Shown here: one piece after another, positions 16,801 through 24,988 of the stretch
Layout of the letters: each line of letters opens with the position of its first letter
Numbering within the stretch: position 1 is the first letter of the stretch
NCBI GenBank assembly: GCA_046156035.1
Contig: JBJXEW010000055.1
Coordinates: 1 to 64,000 of the forward strand
Length of the DNA: 64,000 nt
From: JAEUIX01 sp046156035
GTDB lineage: Bacteria; Planctomycetota; Phycisphaerae; Phycisphaerales; UBA1924
Direction: 5' to 3'
Notes under the pieces: generated by a model
Told to the model about the DNA's origin: nothing
What the model saw: the letters and a program-made list of their open reading frames with translations, nothing else
The model's database searches: none
Translations under genes and position numbers: made by a program

Positions 16801-17441
16801 CCAGCCGCCAACGCGTCCTGCGCGGCCTCCACACTCGCCGTGATCGCCTTGATCACCTCCTCGGGCTCGCCCCTCGACCTGGCCTCCTCGAGGGCCTTGC
16901 CGAACTCTTCGATGGGCTTCTCGAACCCGGATCGGCTGGCCTGGAATTGTGCCCGGGCCCGGACCGCCGCGTCGTACGCCGCCGCCGCGGTGTTCAGCAG
17001 GGCCACCTGTGCGGCATCACCGCCGCCGAGCGCGGCAATTTCTGTGGCACGTTGCTCGGGGGGCATCGCCATAACCCGGTCGAACTGGTCCACCGAAAGC
17101 GCGCCCGATGCGAGTTGGGCGATCTCGGTCTCAAACTCCGCCCGGAAGGCCTTGACACGATCTCCGCCCAGCGGCATCGTGATCTCGATGCGGTTGGTGC
17201 CCTGGGCCACCATCTGGATCTCCATCATGCCCTTGGGGTCCACCCGGCGCTTCAGCAGTTCGATCATGTTGCTGAGCGTGTCGGCCGGATCGCCGGGCTT
17301 GATGTTGACCTGATAGATCAGGCTGGTGCCGCCGGCGAGGTCCTTGCCGCGCCGGAGTTTGTCCTCCGGCGGAACGATCGCCAGAACGGCGAGAACGGCG
17401 ACGACGAGAACGATGAACGAGTTGCGGACAAGGTGTCGCAT
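13827..17441 (-). CDS. secDF: Protein translocase SecD-SecF fusion
   Basis: A 1204-residue fusion of the two RND-type subunits that use the proton gradient to pull exported proteins out of SecYEG. The SecD half (1 to about 700) starts with a helix (residues 7-24), then GKDLAGGTSLIYQV. Its TM block begins near residue 530 (GLLAGAISFVAVTAF) and includes FGMAVDANVLIYERMREE. The SecF half begins about 705 (SFNIDWMKYRFVFIG) with FLGGTKITLRF, then SLNDTIVVMDRIREKRG and LSRTILTGGTTLAAS. E. coli SecD plus SecF total about 940 residues. The extra length is mostly a charged, Ala/Glu-rich helical insert at about residues 95-300. It is preceded by yajC and tgt. Confidence 0.96.
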   Translation of the reverse strand: MRHLVRNSFIVLVVAVLAVLAIVPPEDKLRRGKDLAGGTSLIYQVNIKPGDPADTLSNMIELLKRRVDPKGMMEIQMVAQGTNRIEITMPLGGDRVKAFRAEFETEIAQLASGALSVDQFDRVMAMPPEQRATEIAALGGGDAAQVALLNTAAAAYDAAVRARAQFQASRSGFEKPIEEFGKALEEARSRGEPEEVIKAITASVEAAQDALAAGALEPARAEKAFEQAREAAKATAISTAEVRRVLDLPAVARKYKDTQTGETKQIPSPRQRALARLREAHPGAVEKLDRVVAKYDTFQANRSTLDDPQDLIRLLRGAGVLDFRIGVKPGEALDEARLRQELREKGPRNVRSTEHRWFKLNKEDTWFDSLEEQQAMMAAPPSYFGGRYNAVVEEFDGQYFMLLYDVKGKRLTQAEGAWRCESARQSQDELGRPCISFSMDVLGADKMSQLTGSNVRNMMAVLLDDEVYTAPNINSKIGKQGQIAGNFSQAEIGYVVRVLNAGSLAAKLSPEPISVSTVGPELGVDNLRRGLLAGAISFVAVTAFMVFYYFTCGAVSIVAMVLNALIILAAMALNRAPFSLPAIAGVILTFGMAVDANVLIYERMREELSFGQDLRNAVRLGYQKALSSIVDGHVTILIVCVILGFTGTQEIKGFAIAMSIGAVATLFTQLFFTRLLFTVMVEKLRWKKLSMLPIAVPAVQRLFSFNIDWMKYRFVFIGFSLVISLACLATLAVRGSGVLDNEFLGGTKITLRFKDGADGQPLTLKRAEVEERVQTLAEEAATSTDAARRQLEQLREADIITVNPQADGVTSSTFQIKSVITNADLVQGALAQAFRDRLDVLEALSFRGLETVNDRDLPVRPIVTSRLADAIDRADRPMDVSAYLGGAAIILENLSPPTPVKSLQQRIDATLSKAEFADSIARKHLVVLLDGTAEAATGVVVLVHDDSISYLNDEQTWRSQLKMPEWRLVVGALATAGTPASVDKFDPSIAATFTAQAVIAVLLSSIGIVIYIWVRFNSIRYSMAAIATSLHDCLVAVGLLAMAEVFVDFAPNAATSLGILPFKIDLNVIAATLTILGYSLNDTIVVMDRIREKRGKLPYASRAVINRAINDTLSRTILTGGTTLAASVVLYTVGGEAVRAFAFTFIVGVLVGTYSSIAIAAPIVWVRKADPTVDDTGRAASAGEPGILPAARANGSPRLEGRPA

Positions 17442-17526
17442 AGTGGTCCAGAGAGCGGGTCGGATTCAAGCGGGAAGCCAGCAAGTCGCGGCAACGGCCG
17501 CGGTGGGCGCGCTCGCGCGCATGGAG

Positions 17527-18060
17527 TTACACGGCGATCTTGTTGCCGTTGGGCTTGGCCTCGGCTTGCGACGTGGCCGAGGGAGTGTTCGCGGACCCGT
17601 TGGCCTTGCGCAGGATCTGCTGCACGGAGCCCTTCGAGAACGTGATCCGCGTGTTGGTGTTCTCGTCCACACGCAGGACCACCTCGTCGTCGCGCATCTC
17701 GACCACCGTGCCGATGACGCCGCCGATCGTCTGCACCCGATCGTTGCGGGCCAGTGCGTTGAGCAACTCTGCCCGCTTCTTCTTCTCTTTGCGGCCGCCC
17801 AGCACCGACGTGAGGATGAGGAAGATGAACAGCCCCGAGATGATGAACAGGAACGTGAGGTCGGGCGCGCCGCCCGCGGCCTTGCCCGCGGGCACCCCGC
17901 CCACGGGCGCGGCGGGCACGGTCGTCGTGCCCGTGGCCTGGGTTGGCATGCCGGGAATCTCCACCTGCTTGGCCGCGGGAGCCGCGGTGACTGAGCCGGT
18001 TGTGACGGGCGTGGCAGAAGGCGAGGTTGGCGTGAGGGCGAGCACGAGGGGAATGTCCAC
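17527..18060 (-). CDS. yajC: Preprotein translocase subunit YajC
   Basis: A 177-residue YajC with a long Thr/Pro/Ala-rich N-terminal part (1-65), one membrane helix (about 68-86, LTFLFIISGLFIFLILTSV) and the cytoplasmic YajC motif KKKRAELLNALARNDRVQT followed by GGVIGTVVEMRDDEV. YajC binds SecDF and improves protein export. Typical YajC has about 110 residues; the N-terminal extension and a 25-residue tail account for the rest. The GTG start at 18060 has CGGAG upstream. The gene lies between tgt and secDF, as in many bacteria. Confidence 0.95.
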   Translation of the reverse strand: MDIPLVLALTPTSPSATPVTTGSVTAAPAAKQVEIPGMPTQATGTTTVPAAPVGGVPAGKAAGGAPDLTFLFIISGLFIFLILTSVLGGRKEKKKRAELLNALARNDRVQTIGGVIGTVVEMRDDEVVLRVDENTNTRITFSKGSVQQILRKANGSANTPSATSQAEAKPNGNKIAV

Positions 18061-18156
18061 GAGCGAATACTCCGAGGTCGAGGGAAGATCGACGCCCGAT
18101 TCAGGGAATCGGGCCCGCTCGCGCGCCAGGATGGCACGCCAGCGGGAGGGGCGATA

Positions 18157-19380
18157 TTAGGAGGGTGAAAGGGCCTTGACCCCATCCGCCGCGGCCGGAA
18201 ATGCGGCCACCAGCGCGGGCCAATCGTCGGTGCGGATGGCCGCGCGCACGGCCAGCATGAACCGCTGGAAATACCGAAGGTTGTGGAGCGTGACCAGGAT
18301 CGGCCCCAGCATCTCTTCGCAGGTGAACAGGTGCCTGATGTAAGCCCGCGAAAACTGGTCGCCCGTGCAAGCGAGGCAGTCGCACCCCGCTTCAAGCGGC
18401 CCCGCGTCGCGGGTGAACTTGGCGTTGCGCAGGCGGATCTGTCCCGAAGGCGTGAACGCGTTCGCGTTACGACCATTGCGCGTGGGCAGCACGCAGTCGA
18501 ACATGTCCATACCGCTCAGCACCGCCGCCAGAATGTCCTTCTCGTAACCGACACCCATCAGGTATCGCGGTTTGCTCTCGGGCAGCAGCGGTGCCGTGTG
18601 CCGCACCACGCGGATGATGTCGTCAAAGCGCTCGCCCACCGCCACGCCGCCGATGGCGTAGCCGGGCAGGTCAATCGCGGTGATGCGCTGCGCCGACCAC
18701 GTGCGGGCTTCAAGGTCGGTGCCGCCCTGAATGATGCCAAAGAGCGATTGGTCCGCGCTGCGAGCGTGCGCGGCCTTGCACCGCTCCAGCCAGCGCACCG
18801 TCCGTTCGTTGGCCTCGTGCAGGCGAGCCGCGTGGTCAAACACCTTGGCCTTACGCGTGTCGCGTGCCAGCACCCGCGAAAGGCGCGGGTCGGCCGTGCC
18901 GGCAGCGTCCGATGCGCCCGCGGTTGACGGCGGGCAGTCGTCAAACGCCATGATGATGTCGGCCCCGAGTTCGTTCTGCACGCCTATCGCCCGCTCCGGC
19001 GACAGGTGCACCATCGATCCATCCACGATCGATTTGAACTCCACGCCCTCGTCGCTCACCGTGTTGATGTTGGCCATTGAGTAGGCCTGGTACCCGCCCG
19101 AATCCGTCAGGATCGGTCGAGGCCAGTTCATGAATTTGTGCAGCCCGCCCAGCGCGGCCACCGTCTCGCTGCCCGGCCGCAGCATCAGGTGATACGTGTT
19201 GCCCAGGCAGATTTGCGAGCCGGTCTCCGCGAGCAGGTGCGGCAGAATGCCCTTTACGCTGCCGCGCGTGCCCACGGGCATGAACGCGGGCGTGTCGAAC
19301 CAGCCGTGCGCCGTGTGCACCCGCCCCAGCCGTGCGCGGCTGGAGGTGGAACGCGCCAGGATGTCGAAGCGAAGAGCCAT
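18157..19380 (-). CDS. tgt: tRNA-guanine transglycosylase
   Basis: A 407-residue enzyme that exchanges G34 of Asp/Asn/His/Tyr tRNAs for preQ1 in queuosine synthesis. The general acid is in ILTDSGGYQAYS; the nucleophilic Asp is in GMDMFDCVLPTRNGRNANA; FGIIQGGTD and YAIGGVAVGE contact the substrate. The zinc ligands are in CDCLACTGDQFSRAYIRHL. Normal length is 370-380, and the excess is a short insert around residue 150 (PPSTAGASDAAGTADP) and the C-terminus. It is the first gene of the tgt-yajC-secDF cluster. No other queuosine gene is in the window. Confidence 0.97.
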   Translation of the reverse strand: MALRFDILARSTSSRARLGRVHTAHGWFDTPAFMPVGTRGSVKGILPHLLAETGSQICLGNTYHLMLRPGSETVAALGGLHKFMNWPRPILTDSGGYQAYSMANINTVSDEGVEFKSIVDGSMVHLSPERAIGVQNELGADIIMAFDDCPPSTAGASDAAGTADPRLSRVLARDTRKAKVFDHAARLHEANERTVRWLERCKAAHARSADQSLFGIIQGGTDLEARTWSAQRITAIDLPGYAIGGVAVGERFDDIIRVVRHTAPLLPESKPRYLMGVGYEKDILAAVLSGMDMFDCVLPTRNGRNANAFTPSGQIRLRNAKFTRDAGPLEAGCDCLACTGDQFSRAYIRHLFTCEEMLGPILVTLHNLRYFQRFMLAVRAAIRTDDWPALVAAFPAAADGVKALSPS

Positions 19381-19413
19381 GCGTGCTCAACGCGGCGTGC
19401 CACGCCGCGCGTG

Positions 19414-20637
19414 TCAGTGCCCGGGGGTAGGGGGGCCGTCCAACGCCGCGATGGTCTTCCGGTCGGGCATCCACACCGACAGGCCCATGGCGACCGCCAG
19501 CGTGCCGAGCACGATGAACAGTGACACGGACGTGTCGAGTTTGATCGCCTTGCGGGCCTCCAGGCCGATCAGGCCCAGGTACGGCGGCACGCTCAGCAGC
19601 AGCAGTTTCAGGCCCACGTACCCCAGAATCACGATCAGCGCGGGCTTGAGGAACCGGAACTTCGCCACCAGCGCGGCCACGCAGAAGTAGAGCGACCGCA
19701 GCCCCAGGATGGCGAAGATGTTGCTCGTGAAGATGATGAACGGGTCGGGCGTGATCGCGAAGATCGCCGGGATCGAATCCACGGCAAACACGAGGTCCGT
19801 GATCTCCACCATCACCAGCGCCAGGAAGAGCGGCGTCACCGCCCAACCCGCCCGCAAGGTGCCCGGCGGGGGAGGGTCCTGCCGCTCCTTGCCCGTCGCC
19901 GGGTCAACCGTGTACGTGGGCTGGATCGTGCGCTTGGTGAAGAACTTCTGCCCGTCGAAGAAGTCGGTGACCGGGTACACCTTCTGCACCCACCGCAGCA
20001 CGGGGTTGTCCGAAGGCTTCTCGGCGCCCTTGATCAGGGCCATCTTGAGCGCCGTGCCGACCAAGAACAGCCCGAAGATGATCAGCACCCACTGATACTT
20101 CATGATGATCGCCCCGCCGATGCCGATCATCAGGCCGCGCATCACCAGCGCCCCCATGATGCCCCAGAAGAGCACCCGGTGTTGATACTTGGACGGAATC
20201 GCGAACGAACCGAACAGCAGCGCGATCACGAAGATGTTGTCCATCGACAGCGACTGCTCGACCACATACCCCACCAGATACTGCTTCGCCGCGTCGGCCC
20301 CGCTCACGGTGCCGTTCACGATCAGCGGCACGTCGGCCTGTGTCGCGGAGGCGGGGTTGTACATCGCCGTGTTCAGGCCTAGGCCCAGCCAGTGGTTCTC
20401 GTACGCCGCGTACACCACGCCCGTGAACGCCAGCCCGCACGACACCCACACGGCCGACCACTTGAGGGCCTCCGTCATCCGCACCTCGTGCGCCTCACGA
20501 TGGAACACGCCCAGGTCCACCGCCAGGAGCACCAGCACGATCGCCAGGAAAATGGCGTACGCCCACGCCACCTGCGACGGGGCCGCTGCGGGCAGAACCC
20601 CGGGCAGTTGGGCGAGCATGGCGTGCATGACGAGCAT
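19414..20637 (-). CDS. TerC/Alx family membrane protein
   Basis: A 407-residue integral membrane protein of the TerC family. VVEQSLSMDNIFVIALLFGS and VMVEITDLVFAVDSIPAIF are the two family signatures with their acidic residues. About eight to nine helices are visible. Residues 220-275 form a hydrophilic loop with a Pro-rich stretch (PATGKERQDPPPPGTL). Members have been linked to manganese export or tellurite resistance; the substrate here is inferred only. Start chosen at ATG 20637, with GGAG about 11 bases upstream; ATGs at 20628 and 20619 are alternatives. A strong sigma-70-type promoter lies at 20765-20792. Confidence 0.9.
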   Translation of the reverse strand: MLVMHAMLAQLPGVLPAAAPSQVAWAYAIFLAIVLVLLAVDLGVFHREAHEVRMTEALKWSAVWVSCGLAFTGVVYAAYENHWLGLGLNTAMYNPASATQADVPLIVNGTVSGADAAKQYLVGYVVEQSLSMDNIFVIALLFGSFAIPSKYQHRVLFWGIMGALVMRGLMIGIGGAIIMKYQWVLIIFGLFLVGTALKMALIKGAEKPSDNPVLRWVQKVYPVTDFFDGQKFFTKRTIQPTYTVDPATGKERQDPPPPGTLRAGWAVTPLFLALVMVEITDLVFAVDSIPAIFAITPDPFIIFTSNIFAILGLRSLYFCVAALVAKFRFLKPALIVILGYVGLKLLLLSVPPYLGLIGLEARKAIKLDTSVSLFIVLGTLAVAMGLSVWMPDRKTIAALDGPPTPGH

Positions 20638-20764
20638 GGGGGGCTTTTCTCCAAGGCCCGGCGGGCCGGACCCGCGGCACGGCACCGCAGCCGCTCCCCT
20701 TTGCCGCGGGCCGCCTCGTACGCAAGCCGCTTTCCCGCGGGGGGGGTTGAGCGTGCGGGGCCAG

Positions 20765-20792
20765 AGCGTACGCGCGGCCGGCCACCTGTCAA
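20765..20792 (-). promoter_or_regulatory. Sigma-70 promoter of the TerC gene
   Basis: On the minus strand TTGACA (20787-20792) and TACGCT (20765-20770) are separated by 16 bases. The -35 box is a full consensus match. The predicted transcript starts near 20758 and has a GC-rich leader of about 120 nt. Confidence 0.65.
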
Positions 20793-20796
20793 GCCC

Positions 20797-22896
20797 TCAC
20801 CGCTGGCCGTCGTCCTCCGGGGCGCACGGGTCTTCCCCATCGCCCTCTGCCAAGGCCACGCCCGCCGACGCTGCGCGCCGGGCCGCCGCCTCGCCGACCG
20901 CCGCCTCCACCACTTCGGCCGATTCGGCCGCGCGTTCGTCCAGCAACGCGTCCGTGTCACACTCGTTGCGGATCTCGGCCGCCACCTCGTGCACGCTCTT
21001 GACCCGGGCCCCTTCCAGGAACCCCGCCAGCCGGCGCGAACGGATCGGGTGCTGCAACTTCTGGATCGCCTTGGCCTCCACCTGCCGCACCCGCTCACGC
21101 GTCACCTTGAAGATGCGGCCCACCTCCTCGAGCGTGTACGTGTAGCCGTCGCCGATGCCGTACCGCAGTTTGATGATCTCGCGCTCGCGGTACGTCAGGC
21201 TCTTGAGCACCTGCTCGATCCGCAGTTTCAGCGTGTCGTTCACGGCGTTCACGACCGGCGTGCACGCCTTGGCATCCTCCAGGAAATCACCCAGCGCGCT
21301 GTCCTCGGTCTCACCCACGGGCCGGTCGAGGCTCACGGGGCTCTTGGAGATCTTCAGCACCCGCCGCGTCTCTTCGGTGCTCAGGCCCGCCCGCTCCGCC
21401 AGTTCCTCGATCGTGGGTTCCCGCCCCGTCTCCTGAAAGACCGCCTTCTGGATCCCCCGCAACTTTGTCACCGTCTCGATCATGTGCACGGGCACGCGGA
21501 TCGTCCGCGCGTGGTCCGCGATCGCCCGCGTGATGGCCTGCCGTATCCACCACGTGGCGTACGTGCTGAACTTGTACCCCCGCTTGTACTCGTACTTGTC
21601 CACCGCGCGCATCAGGCCCGTGTTCCCCTCCTGGATCACGTCCAGAAACGACAACCCCCGGTTGCGGTACTTCTTGGCGATCGAGACCACCAGCCGCAGG
21701 TTCCCGCCCGAAAGGTCCCGCTTGGCCTGCTCGTACTCCCAGAACGCCACGTCGATCGACCGGATCCGCGTCGCCAGATCCTCGGGCGTGTCCCGCACCT
21801 CGTCCGTCAGGCCCTCCAACTGCTCACGCACGGCCACCAGGTGGTCCGGGTCGGCGGCGTCGCTCTCCCGCTGCAGGCGTCGCACCTCCTTGGCCAGGTC
21901 CGCCATCTTCTGGCAGATCGACCTGAGTTTCTTCATCAGCGGGATGATGCGGCCCGTCCGCAGCGACAGTTCCTCCGTCAGCGCCGCCATCTTCCGCCGC
22001 CGGCTGGCGATCCGCTCCGTGATCTGGGCTTGCGCCTCCTCGTCGCGTTTGCTCCGGGCCGAACGCAACGCCACCCAGTCTGCGCCGCTCTGTGCCAGCA
22101 GTTTGTCGATCGTCGCGAGGTTGTAAGGAATGCGCTTGGCGATCTTGTCCTTGGCCTGCGGGTCCAGCGTGCTGATCCGCATCGTCCGATCGAAGGGCAA
22201 CTCCCCCGTCTGCACCTGCCTCAGCGTGGTCGTGGCGTGCATCAGGATGTAATCGCACTCCAGACATCGCCGGCGGAAGATCATCCGCATCGTCTCGATC
22301 TTCTTGGACAGGCGGATCTCCTCGTCCCGCGCCAAGAGCGGGATCGTCCCCATCTGCGTCAGGTAGATCCGGATCGGATCGTCGATCCGCTTGCCCTGCT
22401 CGCTCGCCGCCAGTTCCGCCGCGGCCAGATCGTCGCGGAGTTCCTCCGCCTCGTCATCATCCAGCAGCGAATCCTCGTTCCCGGTCGGTCCGCCGGCCTT
22501 CGGGGCTGCGCCCACGCGCGTGGAGCCCGCGTGCGTGCTCTGCGTGCGGATGCCCCAGTTCATGCGCGTCCAGCCCGCATCGCCGGTTCGCTCGCCGCCG
22601 ACCACCGTCATCGCTCTCAGGGGCCGATCGCCGACGATCCGCGGGCCCGCCGGCTTGGCCTCCACCTGCGATTCCGCGCCCGCGACCCTGCGTGTTTCAC
22701 GCCACGCGCGTGCCTTGAACTCCATCTCGTCCACCAGTTCCACGCCGCGCCGGTCGATCTCCACCAGCAACTCGTGCACACGCTCCGGGTCCACCATCTC
22801 GTCGGGCAGCGTGTTGTTCAGTTCTTCGTAACTCAACCACTTGCGGTCCACCACACCGTCCAAGAGGCTGCGCACGCGGTCTGGAAGTCGGCACAT
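20797..22896 (-). CDS. rpoD: Primary RNA polymerase sigma factor
   Basis: A 699-residue sigma-70. Region 1.1-like sequence is at residues 1-60. Region 1.2 begins near 170 (DDPIRIYLTQMGTIPLLARD). A long non-conserved region runs to about 390. Region 2 (LRLVVSIAKKYRNRGLSFLD, then FSTYATWWIRQAITRAIAD) is near 398-470. Region 3 follows (REPTIEELAERAGLS), and region 4 near 580-615 has YTLEEVGRIFKVTRERVRQV. An acidic/Ala-rich tail of about 80 residues follows region 4, which is unusual because most RpoD proteins end there. GAGGAG precedes the ATG at 22896. It is divergent from the MFS gene. Confidence 0.96.
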   Translation of the reverse strand: MCRLPDRVRSLLDGVVDRKWLSYEELNNTLPDEMVDPERVHELLVEIDRRGVELVDEMEFKARAWRETRRVAGAESQVEAKPAGPRIVGDRPLRAMTVVGGERTGDAGWTRMNWGIRTQSTHAGSTRVGAAPKAGGPTGNEDSLLDDDEAEELRDDLAAAELAASEQGKRIDDPIRIYLTQMGTIPLLARDEEIRLSKKIETMRMIFRRRCLECDYILMHATTTLRQVQTGELPFDRTMRISTLDPQAKDKIAKRIPYNLATIDKLLAQSGADWVALRSARSKRDEEAQAQITERIASRRRKMAALTEELSLRTGRIIPLMKKLRSICQKMADLAKEVRRLQRESDAADPDHLVAVREQLEGLTDEVRDTPEDLATRIRSIDVAFWEYEQAKRDLSGGNLRLVVSIAKKYRNRGLSFLDVIQEGNTGLMRAVDKYEYKRGYKFSTYATWWIRQAITRAIADHARTIRVPVHMIETVTKLRGIQKAVFQETGREPTIEELAERAGLSTEETRRVLKISKSPVSLDRPVGETEDSALGDFLEDAKACTPVVNAVNDTLKLRIEQVLKSLTYREREIIKLRYGIGDGYTYTLEEVGRIFKVTRERVRQVEAKAIQKLQHPIRSRRLAGFLEGARVKSVHEVAAEIRNECDTDALLDERAAESAEVVEAAVGEAAARRAASAGVALAEGDGEDPCAPEDDGQR

Positions 22897-23169
22897 CAGA
22901 CGGGGCTCCTCGGTCAGCGAAGTCCTTGCAACCTGGAAGCGTCATGCACGCGGCAGGGCCTAGGCACCCTCGGTGCGGGCAACTCTATCTCGCAGGAGAG
23001 TATGAAGCGCATTCCGCCAGAAGCACGCGCGGCGGCGCAACTTTTTTCACCCGCTCACACGCGGCCGTCTCTCTACTCCTGCGCCACCGTGAGACGCAGT
23101 CTCTTCTCGTGCGCCCGCGCACCGCAGGTGCGGGCGCGCTATGTTGTGGCTCCCGCTCCCGGAGCCACC

Positions 23170-24435
23170 GTGCCCGCACACGCCGCCGCGCCCACGCCAT
23201 CCAGCCCGGTCCCCACGCGCACGCCCGCCGTGAAGTTCATCTTCTTCACGCTCCTGCTCGATGTGCTCGGCTTCGGCATCCTCATCCCGGTCGCCCCCCA
23301 CCTGATCGAGAAACTGCAGGCCGCCGGCACCGAAAGTGCCGCCGGAACCTATGGCCTGCTCATCGCAACGTATTCCGCCATGCAGTTCATCTTCGCGCCG
23401 ATCCTCGGTTCGCTGTCAGACAGGTTCGGCCGCCGCCCCGTCATCCTCATTTCCCTGCTCGGCTCCGGCCTCGACTACTTCGCCCAGGCACTCGCCCCCA
23501 ACCTGGCGATCCTCTTCTTCACCCGCGCCATCAACGGCATCTCCGGCGCCAACATCCCCGTCTGCAACGCCTACATCGCCGATGTCACACCCCCCGAAAA
23601 GCGTGCCGCGGCGTACGGCATGATCGGCGCCGCGTTCGGCCTGGGCTTCATCATCGGCCCCCTCCTGGGCGGCTGGCTTGGCACCATCGATATCCGCCTG
23701 CCCTTCTACGCCGCCGGTGGCCTCACCCTGCTCAACTGGCTCTACGGCTACTTCGTCCTCCCCGAATCGCTCCCGCAAGACCGCCGCCGCCCCTTCAGCC
23801 TGCTGCGTGCCAACCCGCTGGGCACGTTCGTGTACCTCTCCCGTTACCCCACGGTCATGGGCCTCGCCGGGGCGTTGTTCATGCTCAACCTCGCGATGTT
23901 CGGCCTCCACGCGACCTGGGTGCTCTACACCGCCCACCGCTACCACTGGAACGAGTTCCAGACCGGCATGTCGCTCGCCCTCGTCGGTGTCGGCGCGGCC
24001 GTGGTCCAAGGCGGCCTCGCACGCATCATCATCCCCCGCCTCGGCGAGGCCCGGTCGCTGCTGCTCGGCATCGCCATCGGCGTGGCGTCATACGTGGGCT
24101 ACGGCCTCGCCACCGAAGGCTGGATGATCTATTGCATCATCATCGTCGCCTCGCTCGGCGGCATCGCGGGCCCGGCCGGTCAGGCCATCATCACCAACTC
24201 CGTCCTCCCCACCGAGCAGGGCGAGGTGCAGGGCGCCCTCACCAGTTTGCAATCCATCGCCAACATCGGCGGGCCGCTCATCGGCGCGGGCGTCTTTGCC
24301 TACTTCATCTCCGAGCGCGCTCCGGCGTACATGCCCGGCGCATCCTACTTCGTGAGCGCCCTCCTCGCGGCACTGGGCCTCGCCGCCGCCGCGTGGGCCC
24401 TGCGTGCCTACCGCTCGCCAGCACGCCAGGTTTGA
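23170..24435 (+). CDS. MFS transporter, TetA-like (TCR/Tet family)
   Basis: A 421-residue, 12-helix major-facilitator protein. Motif A between helices 2 and 3 is GSLSDRFGRRPVILIS. The N-terminal LLLDVLGFGILIPVAPHL, FFTRAINGISGANIPVCNAY and AAFGLGFIIGPLLGG follow the pattern of the TetA/TCR multidrug and sugar-exporter branch. Proton-coupled efflux is likely; the substrate is not determined, and similarity to TetA is not evidence of tetracycline resistance. Start: GTG at 23170 with GGAG six bases upstream. The longer open frame upstream is antisense to rpoD and is rejected. Confidence 0.9.
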   Translation: MPAHAAAPTPSSPVPTRTPAVKFIFFTLLLDVLGFGILIPVAPHLIEKLQAAGTESAAGTYGLLIATYSAMQFIFAPILGSLSDRFGRRPVILISLLGSGLDYFAQALAPNLAILFFTRAINGISGANIPVCNAYIADVTPPEKRAAAYGMIGAAFGLGFIIGPLLGGWLGTIDIRLPFYAAGGLTLLNWLYGYFVLPESLPQDRRRPFSLLRANPLGTFVYLSRYPTVMGLAGALFMLNLAMFGLHATWVLYTAHRYHWNEFQTGMSLALVGVGAAVVQGGLARIIIPRLGEARSLLLGIAIGVASYVGYGLATEGWMIYCIIIVASLGGIAGPAGQAIITNSVLPTEQGEVQGALTSLQSIANIGGPLIGAGVFAYFISERAPAYMPGASYFVSALLAALGLAAAAWALRAYRSPARQV

Positions 24436-24470
24436 CAGTTGATTTTGGTCCGTTGCAATGTCCTCCCCAT

Positions 24471-24497
24471 CCTCGTGGCACAGGCTTTCAACCTGTG
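24471..24497 (+). repeat. REP-like hairpin element, left copy
   Basis: A 27-base element CCTCGTGG followed by the palindrome CACAGG-CTTTCAA-CCTGTG. It pairs as an inverted copy with 24549-24575, with three differences over 27 bases. The hairpin is kept although bases differ between copies. Confidence 0.7.
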
Positions 24498-24548
24498 TCC
24501 TACCCGACCTCCCGGCACGCGAACGCACCGTTTCACGAGGTACGGAGC

Positions 24549-24575
24549 CACAGCCTGAAAGGCTGTGCCACGAGG
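24549..24575 (-). repeat. REP-like hairpin element, right (inverted) copy
   Basis: The inverted partner of 24471-24497. Its hairpin is CACAGCC-TGAAA-GGCTGTG followed by CCACGAGG. Stem differences from the left copy are compensated on the opposite strand of the stem. Confidence 0.7.
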
Positions 24576-24624
24576 ACGCGGAGGCTTTCACCGGAGCAGG
24601 TTGATCTCCCGCAGTGAAAGGATC

Positions 24625-24978
24625 ATGGCCATACCCCCCAAACCCACGCTGGAATGGTCCGACCTTGACCGCGAGCCGCACGACGGCCTCGTGAAAGGCC
24701 CCACGCCCGACGACGTGGCGGCAATCGTGGAGCACCTTGCGGGCAACGCCCACCCTGGCGGCTTCGTGATCCTGCGGCTGGGCGACAGCGAGTTCATCCA
24801 GTGCGCCCGCGTCGAAGGCGGCCTCGCGGTCGAACATCACGAGCCCAAGGCCGACACGCACTTCGCACTCGCCGGCGGGGCCTGCGATGCCGAGTTCGCC
24901 GTCGCCCTCTTCCGCGCCTGGATGGACGACCCGGCAACCATCGGCCAGCACGCCGACTGGGAAGAGATGGACCTGTGA
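24625..24978 (+). CDS. Hypothetical protein
   Basis: A 117-residue soluble, acidic protein. It starts MAIPPKPTLEWSDLDREPHD and contains GGFVILRLGDSEFIQCARVE and FRAWMDDPATIGQHADWEEM. No signal peptide or membrane segment is present. The pattern of a beta-rich start and an acidic C-terminal helix recalls small immunity- or Imm-like proteins, but this is a weak impression. The ATG at 24625 has GAAAGGA at good distance, which fixes the start against a longer frame from 24565. It lies just after the REP-like pair and converges on the topoisomerase VI A gene. Confidence 0.75.
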   Translation: MAIPPKPTLEWSDLDREPHDGLVKGPTPDDVAAIVEHLAGNAHPGGFVILRLGDSEFIQCARVEGGLAVEHHEPKADTHFALAGGACDAEFAVALFRAWMDDPATIGQHADWEEMDL

Positions 24979-24988
24979 ACTTCCGCCT

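Noticed and set aside
14961..17645. An 894-codon open frame on the plus strand
   Set aside because: It is antisense to secDF over its whole length and its translation is His/Arg/Gln-rich without motifs. High-GC third positions keep shadow frames open.
20638..20760. A yybP-ykoY (manganese) riboswitch in the TerC leader
   Set aside because: The leader has AAAGGGGAG, which recalls the riboswitch start, but only about 65 bases remain to the start codon and the closing helix and second conserved loop are not found.
20392..23169. A long plus-strand frame continuous with the MFS transporter
   Set aside because: The part before 23170 is antisense to terC and rpoD. The real transporter start is GTG 23170 with GGAG upstream.
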